Shown piece by piece: positions 23,732 through 37,963 of a stretch of 64,000 nucleotides of DNA (positions are counted from its first letter, which is position 1; each line of letters begins with the position of its first letter). Origin of the DNA: Grammothele lineata. Lineage: Eukaryota; Basidiomycota; Agaricomycetes; Polyporales; Polyporaceae. The notes beneath the pieces are model-generated. The model saw only the letters and a list, made by a program, of their open reading frames with translations. It searched no databases and was not told the origin of the DNA. The stretch covers positions 1 through 64,000 of the forward strand of contig NDFF03000037.1 of NCBI GenBank assembly GCA_002150815.3, in the 5' to 3' direction. Made by a program: the position numbers and the translations under genes.

Positions 23732-23832
23732 TTAATGGACAAGCAATATCGTAGAGTAGAGGTCATCTAATATTCCATCCACAACTCCCAGCATCGTCCC
23801 GGGGGTCCATGTCGCGCGACGTTTCGGAGAGA

Positions 23833-24678
23833 TCATGACGAAGTGTCCTGTACTACACCGACCTGTGCGGCACGCAATACCCGGTCCTTGATCGTGTAGC
23901 CGACCTTCTGGCACTCAAGGACAGTCCCTGGCTCCTTCCCGGGGATGGGAGCCTGGTACAGCGCCTCATGCTTGTTGGGGTCGAACTTCTCGCCTGTAGG
24001 GTCGAAGGGTTTGACATGGTGCTTGAAGAGAGTGTGGAGGAGTAACCGCTGGGTCGCCTCGACGCCCTGGTAGAGCTCCCGAAGGTGCACGTCCGCAGGC
24101 TTCTCCACGGACGAGTCCGATGGCGGGGCAGGCGCGTCGGATGAGGGGGGAGTGAGGTGGGATTCTGGTATCGATTTGAGTGCCAGAGAGAGCACATCGA
24201 CGGTTTCAAGGAGGTCGCCCGCAAAGCGCGAGATAGCATAGTCTCGCGCTTGTTCCTTGTCTCTCGCAGCGTTACGCTGGAGGTTCAGAAAATCGGCTTG
24301 GAGGTAACGTAACCGACTCTACAACAGGTCATGTCAATTTATGATGTTGCCGCGCCTCCCGGATGGAAACGGTGCATGCATACGCGCGCGTGACGTATGT
24401 GAAGGAGACATACTGACCATGCAGTCGGCGGTTTTTGCCTCCGCCTCCTTGACTTTGTGAAGTAGTGTCGTCTCTGGTGACACCTCAACCTCATCCGACT
24501 CCCCCTCTTCTGATTTCTTCGACTCATCTGCGGGCTCGGCCTTGTCGGAGTAATGGCGCGACCTTGCAGCGAGCGCAGCTCTCCTCCCCACAGCGTTCAC
24601 CGAAGAACGTGCGAGGGTGCGCGACGACAGTGCGCCGGTGCACGAACGGAATACTCGAGCTGCTTGGGCGTTGAACAT
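23833..24678 (-). CDS. MGE1: GrpE-type nucleotide exchange factor of mitochondrial Hsp70
   Basis: Releases ADP from matrix Hsp70 (Ssc1) in protein import and folding. Two exons, 24678-24418 and 24318-23833; 248 residues. A matrix-targeting N-terminus (MFNAQAARVFRSCTGALSSR) is followed by an acidic linker with VSPETTLLHKVKEAEAK. The long dimerisation helix runs through RYLQADFLNLQRNAARDKEQ and YAISRFAGDLLETVDVL. The head domain has KHHVKPFDPTGEKFDPNKHEA and the C-terminal GYTIKDRVLRAAQVGVVQ motif. Length and motif order match fungal Mge1. A Ser/Pro/Ala insert (PPSSDAPAPPSDSS) after the long helix is typical of basidiomycete homologues. It is convergent with the Phe-tRNA synthetase gene (101 bp between stops) and divergent from the C1-THF synthase gene. 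Confidence 0.93.
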
Positions 24679-25055
24679 GGTCGGAGAGGAGGATGGAGGA
24701 TGGGCGTGCGCGGGCGTAGACAGATGACGGAGGTGAGCAAGGCGCTGGCAGACGCTCGCTCGCGCGCTGGCACGAAATGCCGGGAAATTTTGGGCGATCC
24801 GGTCACGTGCGGACGGTGGCCGAAGGATTCGTGGCGAGCGCGAAGGGTCGCGCATCCTTTTTGACTCGGCCGGTCGAGTCTGCACCACTGCAAACCCACG
24901 CCCGGCCCTTCGTCTTGTCGCGCCCATCCCCAGAGAGCTCAGGCTCCAGAAAAAATCGATCTCGCGCGCAGAAGCAGCGAGAGACGGACACGCGGGCAGA
25001 CGCGAGGAGATTCGCGCGCGCGCGTTCCCTGGCCTGCCTCTAAAGGGAATTCGAG
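24679..25055. promoter_or_regulatory. Divergent promoter region, MGE1 and C1-THF synthase
   Basis: 377 bp between start codons on opposite strands, GC-rich, with no TATA box. Both genes may have mitochondrial products, so co-regulation is conceivable but only inferred. Confidence 0.45.
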
Positions 25056-28000
25056 ATGCGGCGATTCCTGCACGCAGTGGCATATCGCCCCTTCCTCCTT
25101 TCCCGCCACCACCTCCGCACCATGGCTTCTTCCACGCCGAACGCCAGAGTCATCGATGGGACTGCCATTGCGAAGTGCGTAACTCTTTTTTGCGTGGCGC
25201 GAACTACCGGGGTACTGACTCACGCGATCCCCATAGATCCATTCGCGAAGAGGTCGCAGGCAGGATCAAAACCCTACAATCCCAGTTTCCCCGCTTCAAG
25301 CCGCAGCTTGCTATCATCCAAGCTGGCGCCCGCCCGGACTCGTCGGTATACGTGCGCATGAAGGCGAAGGCAGCGGAGGAAGTCGGCATTCAGTTCAAGC
25401 ACGTCCAGGTTCCCGAGAGCGCTGAGGTCGGGGAGATCGTCGATATTGTTAAATCCCTGAACGAGGATGACTCTATCAGCGGTATCCTTGTGCAGCTTCC
25501 CCTGGGAGCCCATGTGGGTGCGGAGGGCGAGCGCACCGTGACTGAGGCTGTCAGTCCTGAGAAGGACGTTGACGGGTACGTACAAATTCGTCTTAGCTGC
25601 TAGTCATGCGCTAGGGATGTTACGTGAAGCGTCGCGCGAGCAAAACGCGCGTTTCGCCAAGCATCCTCTGCGAATGTGACTTCATCCCATCCTTGTGTGA
25701 TAGATCGCTAATATCTTCCTCTGTAGCTTCCATGCATACAACATTGGTCACCTCTCGTCGCGTGCCTCTGACCCGCTCTTCACTCCGTGCACGCCCACTG
25801 GCGTCATTCGTCTTCTCGACTCAACCGGCGTGACCATCGCTGGTTCGCGCACAGTCGTTCTTGGTCGTAGCGATATCGTTGGCAGCCCAGTCGCTGCCAT
25901 GCTCAGGCATCGCGACGCGACTGTCACCCAGTGCCATAGCAGGACGAAAAACCTGCCGGAAATCGTACGAGTCTGAAGTGTAGTCGACCTTCATACCGTT
26001 CTAACCCCATTTCGCACGCCAGGTCAAGGAAGCTGATATCCTAGTATCCGCAATCGGCAAGGCACAGTTCGTGCAGGGCTCATGGCTCAAGCCGGGCGCT
26101 GTTGTGATTGATGTTGGCACGAACTACATTCCTGGTGAGTAGTCTCATGGCTCCTTAGAGAACATATAGCCGACTGCGGAAGTAGATGCCACCAAAAAGT
26201 CCGGTCAGCGTCTTGTCGGCGATGTCGACTATGCATCTGCATCTGCTGTCGCGTCGCACATCACCCCGGTTCCCGGTGGCGTTGGTCCCATGACTGTCGC
26301 GCTGCTCATGTCGAACACCTTGAAGGCGGCGGAGCGAATCTGGGAACAGGCGCGCGCTCTCCGCGTCAAACCTCTCAAGCTGAACGTCCTAGAGGCGGTC
26401 CCAAGTGATATCGAAATCTCCCTGGCGCAGACGCCCAAACCTGTCGCCCAACTCGCGCATGAGATTGGCATTCACCCGGACGAGCTCGAGAGCTACGGCA
26501 AGTATAAGGCTAAGGTCGAATTGAGTCTGCTGGACCGACTGGCGCACCGCAAGGACGGGAAATACATCATCATCGCCGGGTATGTCTGGCTGGTATAGCC
26601 TGTCTTGGAACGATTGACGAAACCCAGCGCAGTATCACGCCGACTCCGCTTGGTGAGGGCAAGTCGACAACGACGATTGGTCTCGCCCAAGCCCTTGGAG
26701 CGCACCTCGGCCGCCCCGCATTCGCTTGCGTTCGTCAGCCTAGCCAGGGCCCCACTTTCGGTATTAAGGGTGGTGCAGCTGGCGGTGGATACAGTCAAGT
26801 CATTCCCATGGACGAGTTCAACCTCCACTTGACAGGTGATATCCACGCTGTCACTGCCGCGAACAATCTGCTCGGTATGTTCACCTGGTCCTACAGATAT
26901 AATTCATCGCTAACGTCATGTTCAGCCGCTGCTCTGGACGCTCGTATGTTCCATGAGGCTACCCAGTCCGACAAGGCGCTTTATAGCCGTCTCGTCCCGG
27001 CGAAGAAGGGGAAGCGCGAGTTCGCTCCTCTCATGTTCAAGCGCCTCAAAAAACTCGGCATCGACAAGACAGACCCGAATGACCTCACTCCCGAAGAGAT
27101 CAACCGTTTCGCGCGCCTCGACGTCGATCCAGAGACCATTACCTGGAACCGTGTCATCGACGTCAACGACCGGCACCTGCGCAAGATCACCGTCGGGCAA
27201 AACCCCACAGAGCAGGGTCACACACGCGAGACCGGCTTTGATATCGCCGTCGCGAGCGAGTGCATGGCCGTCCTAGCGCTTACCACTGGACTCGCGGACA
27301 TGCGGGAGCGTCTAGGCGCGATGGTCGTCGCGACCAGTAAACGTGGCGAGCCCATCACCGCAGATGATCTTGGCGTTGGAGGTGCTCTTGCTGTTCTCAT
27401 GAAGGATGCTATCAAGCCGAATCTCATGCAGACGCTGGAGGTACGTGCATCACTCCGTTGGAACGAGACATCGTACTCATCTCTTGTTGGTAGGGTACTC
27501 CCGTCTTCGTGCACGCCGGACCCTTCGCGAACATCGCGCACGGTAACTCTTCAATTCTCGCTGATCGCGTTGCGTTGAAGCTTGCCGGCACCGAGGAGGG
27601 CGATTCGTCCGACCGGGTCGGGTACGTCCTCACCGAGGGTGGCTTTGGCGCCGACATGGGCATGGAGAAGTTCTGCAACATCAAGTGCCGCGTCAGCGGC
27701 CTCAAGCCCGATGCAACCGTCATCGTCGCAACGACCCGCGCGCTCAAGATGCACGGCGGTGGACCAGACGTGACACCCGGGAAACCCCTCCACGATACAT
27801 ATACCAAGGAGGACCTCGTCACGCTTAAGAATGGCTGCAAAAACCTTGCGAAACACATTGAGAATTCGCGCAAGTTTGGCGTTAAGGTCATCGTAGCGAT
27901 TAACCAGTTCGCGTACGTGCTCCGCTCAAGTGTACGAGTCAATAGCACTGAGATTTCGTTGTACAGCTCGGACACCGCCGCGGAGCTCGAGCTTGTACGT

Positions 28001-28548
28001 CAGGAAGCTCTTGCTGCTGGTGCAGATGCTGCTGTCGTCAGCAACCATTGGGCTCAAGGCGGCGCGGGTGCTCGCGCGCTCGCCGAAGCTGTCATTGAGA
28101 CCTGCGAGGGACCCTCAAACTTCAAGTTCTTGTACGACCTCGAGCTTCCGATCGAGAAGAAGATTGAGATCATCTCGAAGGAGATCTACGGCGCAGACGG
28201 TATCGAGCTGAGCGAGCTTGCACAGAAACAGATCGAGACCTACACCCGCCAGGGCTACAGCAACCTCCCGAGTAAGTGCCGTCGCGGTAGCTCTTGGATA
28301 CAGAATTAATGGTGTTCGCTGCAGTCTGCATGGCAAAAACGCAGTACTCGTTCTCGCATGACCCGAAACTCAAGGGCGTCGCGACCGGGTTCACGATCCC
28401 CATCCGCTCCGTGCGCCTGTCCGCCGGCGCGGGCTTCCTCTACCCCATCCTCGGCGACATGCAGACTATGCCCGGCCTGGGCACGCGCCCTGGTTTCTGG
28501 GAGGTCGGGCTCGACCCCGAGACCGGCCGTGTCGTCGGCCTCTTCTAG
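25056..28548 (+). CDS. ADE3/MIS1: Trifunctional C1-tetrahydrofolate synthase
   Basis: Interconverts one-carbon folates: methylene-THF dehydrogenase, methenyl-THF cyclohydrolase and 10-formyl-THF synthetase in one chain. Ten exons: 25056-25174, 25237-25575, 25727-25964, 26023-26134, 26186-26579, 26633-26874, 26926-27440, 27494-27912, 27967-28271, 28325-28548; 968 residues. The N-terminal domain (about residues 25-330) has [25 protein letters not shown] and a [16 protein letters not shown] loop. The synthetase domain starts near residue 350 with the ATP loop [16 protein letters not shown] and includes [35 protein letters not shown] and [17 protein letters not shown]. The first 22 residues ([20 protein letters not shown], then RT) look like a matrix presequence before a second in-frame ATG ([13 protein letters not shown]), so both mitochondrial and cytosolic forms are possible. 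Confidence 0.95.
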
Positions 28549-29025
28549 ACGATGGTCCCTGTTCGAGCCGCAGCTGGTCGAATGCTCCACCATTCACGCA
28601 GTGCCTACGTGCTCGCTATCTTCATCAGATGGCGCTACTACCACCTAATCACACCCAGCGATCTACGCTACGCGCCGTTCAACACGGAAGGTCGCGAGGT
28701 CTCATCACCCCATCGCGGCAATGTTGCAAAGAAGCGGCAGGGATTCAGGTTTTGTCAGTAGACGCGAAGGAATAGGGGGCTTCGAGACGTGAAGATGTAT
28801 GTCGGTGGACGAGCAAGAGGCTGTCGTAGTAGGCGTGCAGTTACTCTGCTCGTCGGAGAAGATGGGCATGGAGGGATTGTTCGTATGTCGATCAATGCGT
28901 GCAGTTAATCTTGGTGTACAAGTCTTGGTTGAAACAAGCCATCTCAAGGAGCGGTCATCCCTCCGTAGACATCATCAATGAATCATATTTTGTATGAACC
29001 AGCTCAGGACTCGAACTCTCAAGAC
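28549..29025. other. Convergent intergenic region
   Basis: Lies between the 3' ends of the C1-THF synthase gene (plus) and the PNGase A-like gene (minus). Nothing coding recognised. Confidence 0.5.
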
Positions 29026-31386
29026 TCAGTTACCAACTTGTCTCCCTCCAGGCAGACGGACCTTTGCCATGGCGAGCGGGAGCTGCGTCGCGACTTGAGA
29101 CAACGCGCTGTCAGATACAGGCGCAAGTGAGCCACTCTGATGATCCGAAGTGATGTTGTTGTCTACGGCGGAGACCTCGCGATTGAAGGTGTTGCCCGCC
29201 TTGTCGACGTACGCGAACGTGTTCGAGTTCGTACCGTTGCCGCTGTTGCCCGTCGAAGCGAGATGGAAGAAGCCGGCTGCGAAGGCAAAGCATGAGTGCT
29301 GGGTGAGAAGAGCACGGATGCGGAGTCGCCAACTTACTAGCGAGCTGGCGTTCGTGAATCGTCGAGCCAAGGATGAACGGTGCAGGGTCCGACTCGCGGT
29401 CGTAGGAGTGGTCGAATGTGGACACGACTGTAGAATGTGGAGTCAACAACGGGACTTTGCCGAGGGACAATTCTGCTTACAGTTGTTGCCGTCGGGGGTC
29501 AGCACGGTGAAGTTGATTATCAGCGGGTACGAGAATTCGTCCACGAGTGCGGGGAGATTGTTGTGTGTCGAGAGGAACGACCCCGTCGCGCTCTGGTTTA
29601 CGATTTGCACTGTCGTGTTATCGAGGTAGTTCTGCACGTTGGTATACTCCAGTTTCTGCGTCCACACGACGTGCGTCTTCTTCCCGCTTCCGGCCGTGAT
29701 GTCCGCTTCAATGTGGATGTTCCGGCTCGCGGCTACCGTCACGTTCACATCGCCGTTGGCGCCCACACTGCCCGTCGTCGACGTCTCTGCAAAGAGTGGG
29801 GCGTCGTATACGGTGATGTTGCCGGTAGTCGGCTTGCCCGAGGGATCGGTGACGACCTGAAGGAGTCCGGAGACGAACCAATTCTGGTTGATGGTGTGGT
29901 CGTCCTCAGCAGAGACGACATCGAGGCTAATGGTGTGTGGCTGGCCGTCGGTGAGCACAGGCACAAAGGGCGTGAGGTCAAGGAAGTACGTCGGGAGGTC
30001 GAGTGCGCCGTAGGAAGTGATCGGACGCCAAGCGGTAGGAACGATGCCTCCAGTGAAGATCACAGCATACCTGGATAGGGGGATTAATAGCAAGACGAGG
30101 GAACGATTGAGTAAACGTACGGGAAAGCAACACCCGCGAGCTTTCCGTCAACGAGCATACGAACTTCACGGAAGGGACCTTCACCGAACGTCGTTCCGCT
30201 GGGCAGATCGCCAAGAAACTCGTTGGCTGTATTGAAGTACTAGGGCGCCCTAATTAAGAATCGTTCAGGCCAGGGGGAAGGAAGCTGAACTCACCCAGAA
30301 CTCTTCGTTGCCGTTCCCGGATGCATATAGCTCGGCGAAAATTTGTACGGCATTTTGCGGCACTGTGACGTTGAGCTGTACAGGATGAGCACTTAAGATC
30401 GCTCAAAGAGATGCCTGAATGCGTACTGAAAAGTCCGGTGGAACGGATGCGTCGTTACCGGTGTTGTTCGCTAAAGTGGATATGGGAATAATAACGTCCG
30501 CCTTGGGCGCCGGAGGATGGGCAGCATCTGAGGCAAAGAACGTTGCGTCAAGTGTAGCTGGTAATGATATTAAATCAGACGACGCATAAAGCAGAACGCT
30601 CCACAACGACGTACTGGCATACTGCCCGTCTAACCCGGTCTCAAGTAAGTTGTCGAGCTGTAGGATGAACGTGCCCGCCTCAGAGAATAGAGGCGTATAG
30701 CGCGTCACGTCTTTGAGGTACGTCCAAATGATACCGTCACCACGAGTAGGCTCTGGGGTAGACGTACGCCAAACTAAAGAAGGTAGAGCTCAGAAACAGT
30801 CAGCTATACGAAGTCTTGAGTCACATACTCTCGACATTTTGAAAGGTGAAAATGCCTGTACGCATTATGAGAACAGCTGGCATGGTCGTTGACGTCCATA
30901 GAGCCTACCCAGACGATCAAACTGGGTCCCGTTGGAAGTGACGGTGAAGTTCAGACTGATGCCTGCCCACGAACCCACCGGGCCGCAGTCTGTTGGTGGC
31001 CTAACATACAAGGTCTTAGTTCCTGGGTAAGTGTCACGTCCTAAGATGTGCTCACTCGAACTGGACTACCTCGGCCCTAACGTGGACCTTCTCAGCAACA
31101 TCTCACAAACACAGACATTTCCATGTAAGGACGTACGCTCCGAAGGAGTTGCCGAAAGTCCGCCTATCCGAGAACCACTGAAGGTCAGACGCGTATAGAA
31201 GCGCGAACCCCGTGGTCGGAGCACGAAGATCGACACGTACTGCAAGATCTGGACAGTGCACTGCTTCGCATCCTTGGGCAAGGGCGGCGGCTGAGCGACC
31301 TGGAAGTCGACCAGTACCGCAGCGCGAGCCGCGCAGGCGGTGAGCGCAACAACCCCCGCAGCCAACTTAGCCGCTCTGCTGAACAT
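29026..31386 (-). CDS. Secreted PNGase A-like amidase
   Basis: Matches the peptide-N4-(N-acetyl-beta-glucosaminyl)asparagine amidase A family, which removes N-glycans from glycopeptides. A classic signal peptide (MFSRAAKLAAGVVALTACAA, then RA) opens the protein. About 12 exons joined by short introns encode the rest. Blocks in order are VLVDFQVAQPPPLP, CTVQILQ, RTFGNSFGA, PPTDCGPVGSWAGISLNFT, RLGIFTFQNVE, IWRTSTPEPTRGDGIIWTY, FILQLDNLLETG, NVTVPQNAVQIFAELYASG, NEEFWYFNTANEFL, GPFREVRMLVDGKLAGVAFP, YAVIFTGGIVPTAWRPI and FVSTFDHSYDRESDP. It ends VRLPGGRQVGN. Many NxT/NxS sequons fit a secreted glycoprotein. A TATA-like TCTTATAC (complement) about 100 bp upstream may be its promoter. Enzyme activity is inferred from the family; many fungal members are uncharacterised. 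Confidence 0.85.
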
Positions 31387-32052
31387 GTGTGCTTACTCGC
31401 GACGACGACAACGACAGAGGTGAGCGGCCTGCCGACGAGGAGGGCCGGCGGGAACGCGGGCGGTGGGAGGACGGCGCGGGCTCTTATACGCGACCATGGG
31501 GGCTGATGGGAAGATGGAAGCGGGGCGGGACGGTTCCCAGCGGAACGCATCGCCCATGTGGCCGCGCATGACGGTTGCCGCAATTGGGCCCGCGAACGCA
31601 CTTTGGCAGATAAGAAGGCCGAGGGTGCACCAAATGGGCACGGCTCTCTCGACGCTCGCGCTATATTCGTGCTCGAAGACGTCGCGTCGGCAGTGCGGAA
31701 CCTGCTCAACTGTGTCTGCGGCGATCCGGGGATACGGTAACTGTTCAGTGTCGTCGAGGAACCCACTTGGATTTTGCACCACTTCCCCTGCACTGTGAGA
31801 AGGGCCCCTGTGCCTGCCCCAATTCTTGTGATCATCCACGTTCGCAAGTGCCGTTATCAGCAACAACTGCTCGAGGAACAAGACCGTGCATAAATACCGG
31901 CGGAGTTGTGCGGGTGAATAGCGATACATGTACACAGAAGCATGCGCACCGCGAGACAGTCAAACAGTTCAAGTTGTCATCGTCCCCACCAATCGTGCCT
32001 ATCCCCCCAACTACACGACTCTCCGGTGCCAGCAACGCTTTGCGCCACCGGC
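31387..32052. other. Intergenic: PNGase A-like gene promoter, Pmp3-like gene 3' flank
   Basis: Both neighbours are on the minus strand. A TATA-like sequence (GTATAAGA on the minus strand, 31482-31489) lies about 100 bp upstream of the PNGase A-like start. Open frames here have no family match and read as GC-rich chance frames. Confidence 0.45.
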
Positions 32053-33109
32053 TCAAAGTTCGTGGTTGAAGATGTCGTCATCATTCGTGCGCCGCGGTCC
32101 GCCGTCCTCCCCGCCCTCCCCGCCCTGCCCGTCCGCCTCTCTCCCCGCCGCAGGACGCCGGTCACCGTAAAGACCACCCTCCGGGTCCTCAGGGAACTCC
32201 GTCGTCGACTCGCTCCTCTGCGAGTAGGTATCCGCGTCGACGACCGCCGCCGAGGACCGCCGCTTCTTCGACTTCTTCCTACGAGTAGAGCTCTCCTCCT
32301 GCGCTGCGTACGCGTCCTCCGTGCGCGCCCACCGATCCTTCTTCTCCTTCTTCCCCTTCTTCGTGCTCTTCTTCCTCGCTGGTAACGCATCGTCGAAATT
32401 GGCCGGGTAGCGCCATCGCCCGGAGCCGGACGTGTTTACGCTCGCAGATGAGCCCCCGTTCTGGCCGTAGTAGCGCTCCTCGGTCGGGCTCCACAGTTCC
32501 CCGCCACCGTTCGTGCGGTTGCGGCCGGCCTGCTCGTCCGAGAGGTCGACGCTCGAGGTGCCTTCCTGGCCCTCCTCGTACGGCTGGTTCTCGAGCGTGG
32601 AACGCGGGAGGCGGTCGTTGTATCGGTTCGCCCACTGCGAGCGGCGCTCTTTGCGCTTGATCTCGGAGGTATCGACGAGGCCGTAACGCTGCACCCACTT
32701 CGGTGTTCGACGGTGTGTCTTGTTGTTTCGAATGTTCTACCGTGAAGAAGCAGGGTAAATCACATGCATGAGATGAACGGCGGGAGGCGTGCCGACCTGA
32801 ATGTAGAAGTTATGGGCGTGGCCTGGGTATGAAGTAAGCTTCGCTACGGGAGACGAGAAAGTGATGCTGCGCGTACCGGGGATGTATCCACAGATGGTGA
32901 GGACGAGGTTGAGCCAGAAATCACCCCCAATCCCAAACCGAGCGGCGACGGCTACATCGTCGTCAAAATAGACTCATCATCGATAATGTACGGGGACGAT
33001 GCGTACCTAACGGAGGGAGGAGGGTGCCCAATATGAAGAGGATGACCGCATATCCATGATGCTTTCTGGGTGTGAGGTCGACTTGGAACGAGCGTACGCG
33101 GTCAACCAT
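32053..33109 (-). CDS. Pmp3/UPF0057 family protein with long basic tail
   Basis: Four exons: 33109-33007, 32951-32877, 32822-32797, 32736-32053; 295 residues. The N-terminal ~70 residues are a Pmp3-type domain with two hydrophobic helices: YAVILFILGTLLPPLAVAAR and FWLNLVLTICGYIPGHAHNF, the latter matching the family signature. Small Pmp3 proteins of about 55 residues sit in the plasma membrane and affect membrane potential and salt tolerance. Here about 225 further residues follow, hydrophilic and rich in Arg/Lys/Ser/Gly, with a lysine-rich KKSTKKGKKEKKDRW stretch, KKSKKRRSSA and a Gly/Glu-rich end. The tail is presumably cytosolic. Such extended forms do occur in fungi; the tail's role is unknown. 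All three introns are in the Pmp3 part or its junction. Confidence 0.85.
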
Positions 33110-33608
33110 GGCGAGATGTAGGATCGAAACCAGCGAGAGTGCTGGTGGGGTCGTAAAACGTGGAACGTGATACAGAGCCTAGACGACGGGGAAGAGACGG
33201 AGTGCTGACTTGGCTTTGAGGAGACGGGAGGAGGATAAGCGAGGGAGCGCCCGGCAAGTCGACTCCGAGGTGTCTCGGACGGGCGCCTCTCGCCTGCGCG
33301 GGCGGAACAGCAGACCGCGGATGTCGGCAGGCTCGACACACGGCCTGTGCGCGGGCGGACATAGCTCGCGTCTCATTCGCCCTCAGCCTCCCGCGGTTAT
33401 GTCGCGCGTATTTAGCTGCTGTACAGATGCGACGCTGGAAAATGCACATAGTTTTGGCATTGGATATTCTAGCTGACTTGCGCAAATAGCACTTATATAA
33501 GGATCTTCAGTACATATCGAGCGTGTAACTCGCACCGCACCCGTCGAACAGCCAGCACTATGAAGGCAAATTTGTACATTTATTATTGTACCGCGCTTAT
33601 CAAAATGT

Positions 33609-33665
33609 AAGCCCCGCGGTGCCTTAGACGCTCGTCAGAGATGACAGGCGTCTAAATAAGGGCTT
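33609..33665. repeat. Extended imperfect hairpin
   Basis: Inner arms at 33624-33637 and 33642-33655 pair at 12 of 14 positions around a GAGA loop (TTAGACGC... with ...GCGTCTAA). An outer pair AAGCCC (33609-33614) and GGGCTT (33660-33665) extends it. No gene ends nearby, so it is not an ordinary transcript end. Confidence 0.5.
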
Positions 33666-34778
33666 GACAAGGGTCCGTTCGGTAGGCGCCCAAGGGAGAG
33701 GCCGTCGAGTCCTCGTCGCCTCGACTGCGTTGAGATGACTGATATGAGCTCAAGAACACCCTCACGATGCAATAGTACATGGATTAGTACGGGATATAAA
33801 ATTTCAGACAAGAAAACCCAGTGATTCCTCCGTCCGAGGGGATGTCAAAATCCCCAGGGTTCGGGCTCTCCGGCCCGGCTTGTCCCCTGGCCGTCTGAGC
33901 ACCGTCTCCCTCGGATGTCTCGACACGCCCTTTCCCCCCATTGACCCTGCATTGCGTCAGGATAACAACTCCTGCGGCTCTGTATATGCAAACCACGGAA
34001 GTAGAGCTCAAAGCGTAGCATGGTACCTTAGTTACTCATAAGTCAAGTAATACCAATACAGAAACTTCACGGTGGGCATGTAAACCTAAGGGTAGTCAGT
34101 ACTCTAGTATTGAGTACCAGTGATTTGAATTCTTGGTGTCCAAGAGTTGGAGATTGCCGCGGGTTCCAGGCTGCTCGCGGAAACGATGTATTCATTCACT
34201 CAGTATTCCAGGGGTGAATGTAGTAGCACCAGCTTGAGCATTGATGAATTCAAGTCCGACTCGGAGGTCACTCAGGCTTCCAGCGGACCTGATGGGAGCC
34301 CCAGAGCACCAGCCGACGTGCATCAATATAACCTTCGGCATTCACAACCTTCCGGTATGTCTATTAAAGCGAGCCTGGTACTCAATCTTGAGAACCCAAC
34401 CAGGAGCTCCGGGCAAACTTATCCAGGACTCCGAGAGACCGGAGCCCTTTCCCCCGAGGGTTCCGTGATCCAGAGCTCATGATGGTATCTGGCCCATACC
34501 TAACTGATACAGGAAGCTGCTATGATTGATCAATTTGAACTGTCCGATTGCTCGAAGACAGTCTGAGTCGAGTACTCAATGTCCATCTTAAGTCGAAGTC
34601 ACACTTACTGATCAGTGATGTCAATCAACCTACCTCCTTACTACCTTTAGCTCTATGTTCTGGGATAACTAATGGTATACTGTGAGCAAAAATGTTTCTC
34701 TACGGTACAGGTAGTGTCTACATGACATCTGAGAAGGTTTGCGAGGCTATCGAGAGACATTTCAGTTTGGCGAAAAGT

Positions 34779-34816
34779 GCGCGCGCGGGGCATAGGCAGG
34801 GCGCGCGCGCGCGCGC
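34779..34816. repeat. Alternating GC dinucleotide tract
   Basis: Two (GC)n runs, at 34779-34786 and 34801-34816, separated by about 14 bases. Such alternating purine-pyrimidine tracts can form Z-DNA; here it is simply a simple-sequence repeat. Confidence 0.7.
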
Positions 34817-35642
34817 AACCTGCGAAATGATTAGTTTTGCGCGTTATGCTGGATAAGTGTGGCGCGGCTCGGCTAAATGGCGCGTGCGCCAAAAGTAATA
34901 AATATACACATTTGCCATCATACAGCACTGTACTGAAGCATTACGCGAGCTGCTCATGACGGTCACCAGAGCAGCGGCGAAGCCCCGAAGGCAGGTCCAG
35001 ATGCGCAGCCGAGAAGCGCAAGAAGCCCAGTCCGCCAAATCCTCCGACCTCCACATCTCCGACTCCGAAGAATGCTCCGACCACATCCTTCATCGCTCCT
35101 TCCACTCGCCGAGAGCCCATGTTCCATCGTTTCCGAGGTTAACGAGCTTAAGTCGTCGGAACCGGGGCCTGATGAGCTTGTCAGCGCCGGATTCCAAACG
35201 TACCTTGATTTTCACCGCTTCGCGAATCACGGGGAGACATTCGTCTTGTCTAGCCCGGGGCAGACGGGCATATGATCTACGAGCCGCCTTCACTCATTCA
35301 AGCAATAGTGCTCGGCGCACGTAATACACGGTGCCGCGGGACTTGGAAGGGGCTGAAGGAAGGACGGCAACATCGGTGGACACGGCACGCGGAGACGGAA
35401 GGGAAGAATGAAGGGAGCGGCGCTAAGCGCGGACGACGCGACGCGTCTCGCGTCTATGGCGGAGTTTGAAATGCCGATTATGTGTTGAACCACGCCGTTA
35501 TAGCAAGTCCTGGCCCCAAGAGGCGTCCCCGCTACGCCGAGCTCTGCTTCATCGTTCTTCTCTCCCCGCGGCCGACACACACTCGCGCCCGCGCCCGCCG
35601 CCGCAGACAGGACGCGCAGAAAGAGGCATTCTACGCTAGTAA

Positions 35643-37963
<2,321 letters not shown>

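Noticed and set aside
28985..29020. tRNA-like B box (GTTCGAGTCC on the minus strand)
   Set aside because: No T-stem pairing, no matching A box or acceptor stem at tRNA distance.
34956..35324. Plus-strand frame starting MTVTRAAAKPRRQVQ
   Set aside because: Charged composition is compatible with coding, but no homologous block or exon structure could be found; left as a note only.
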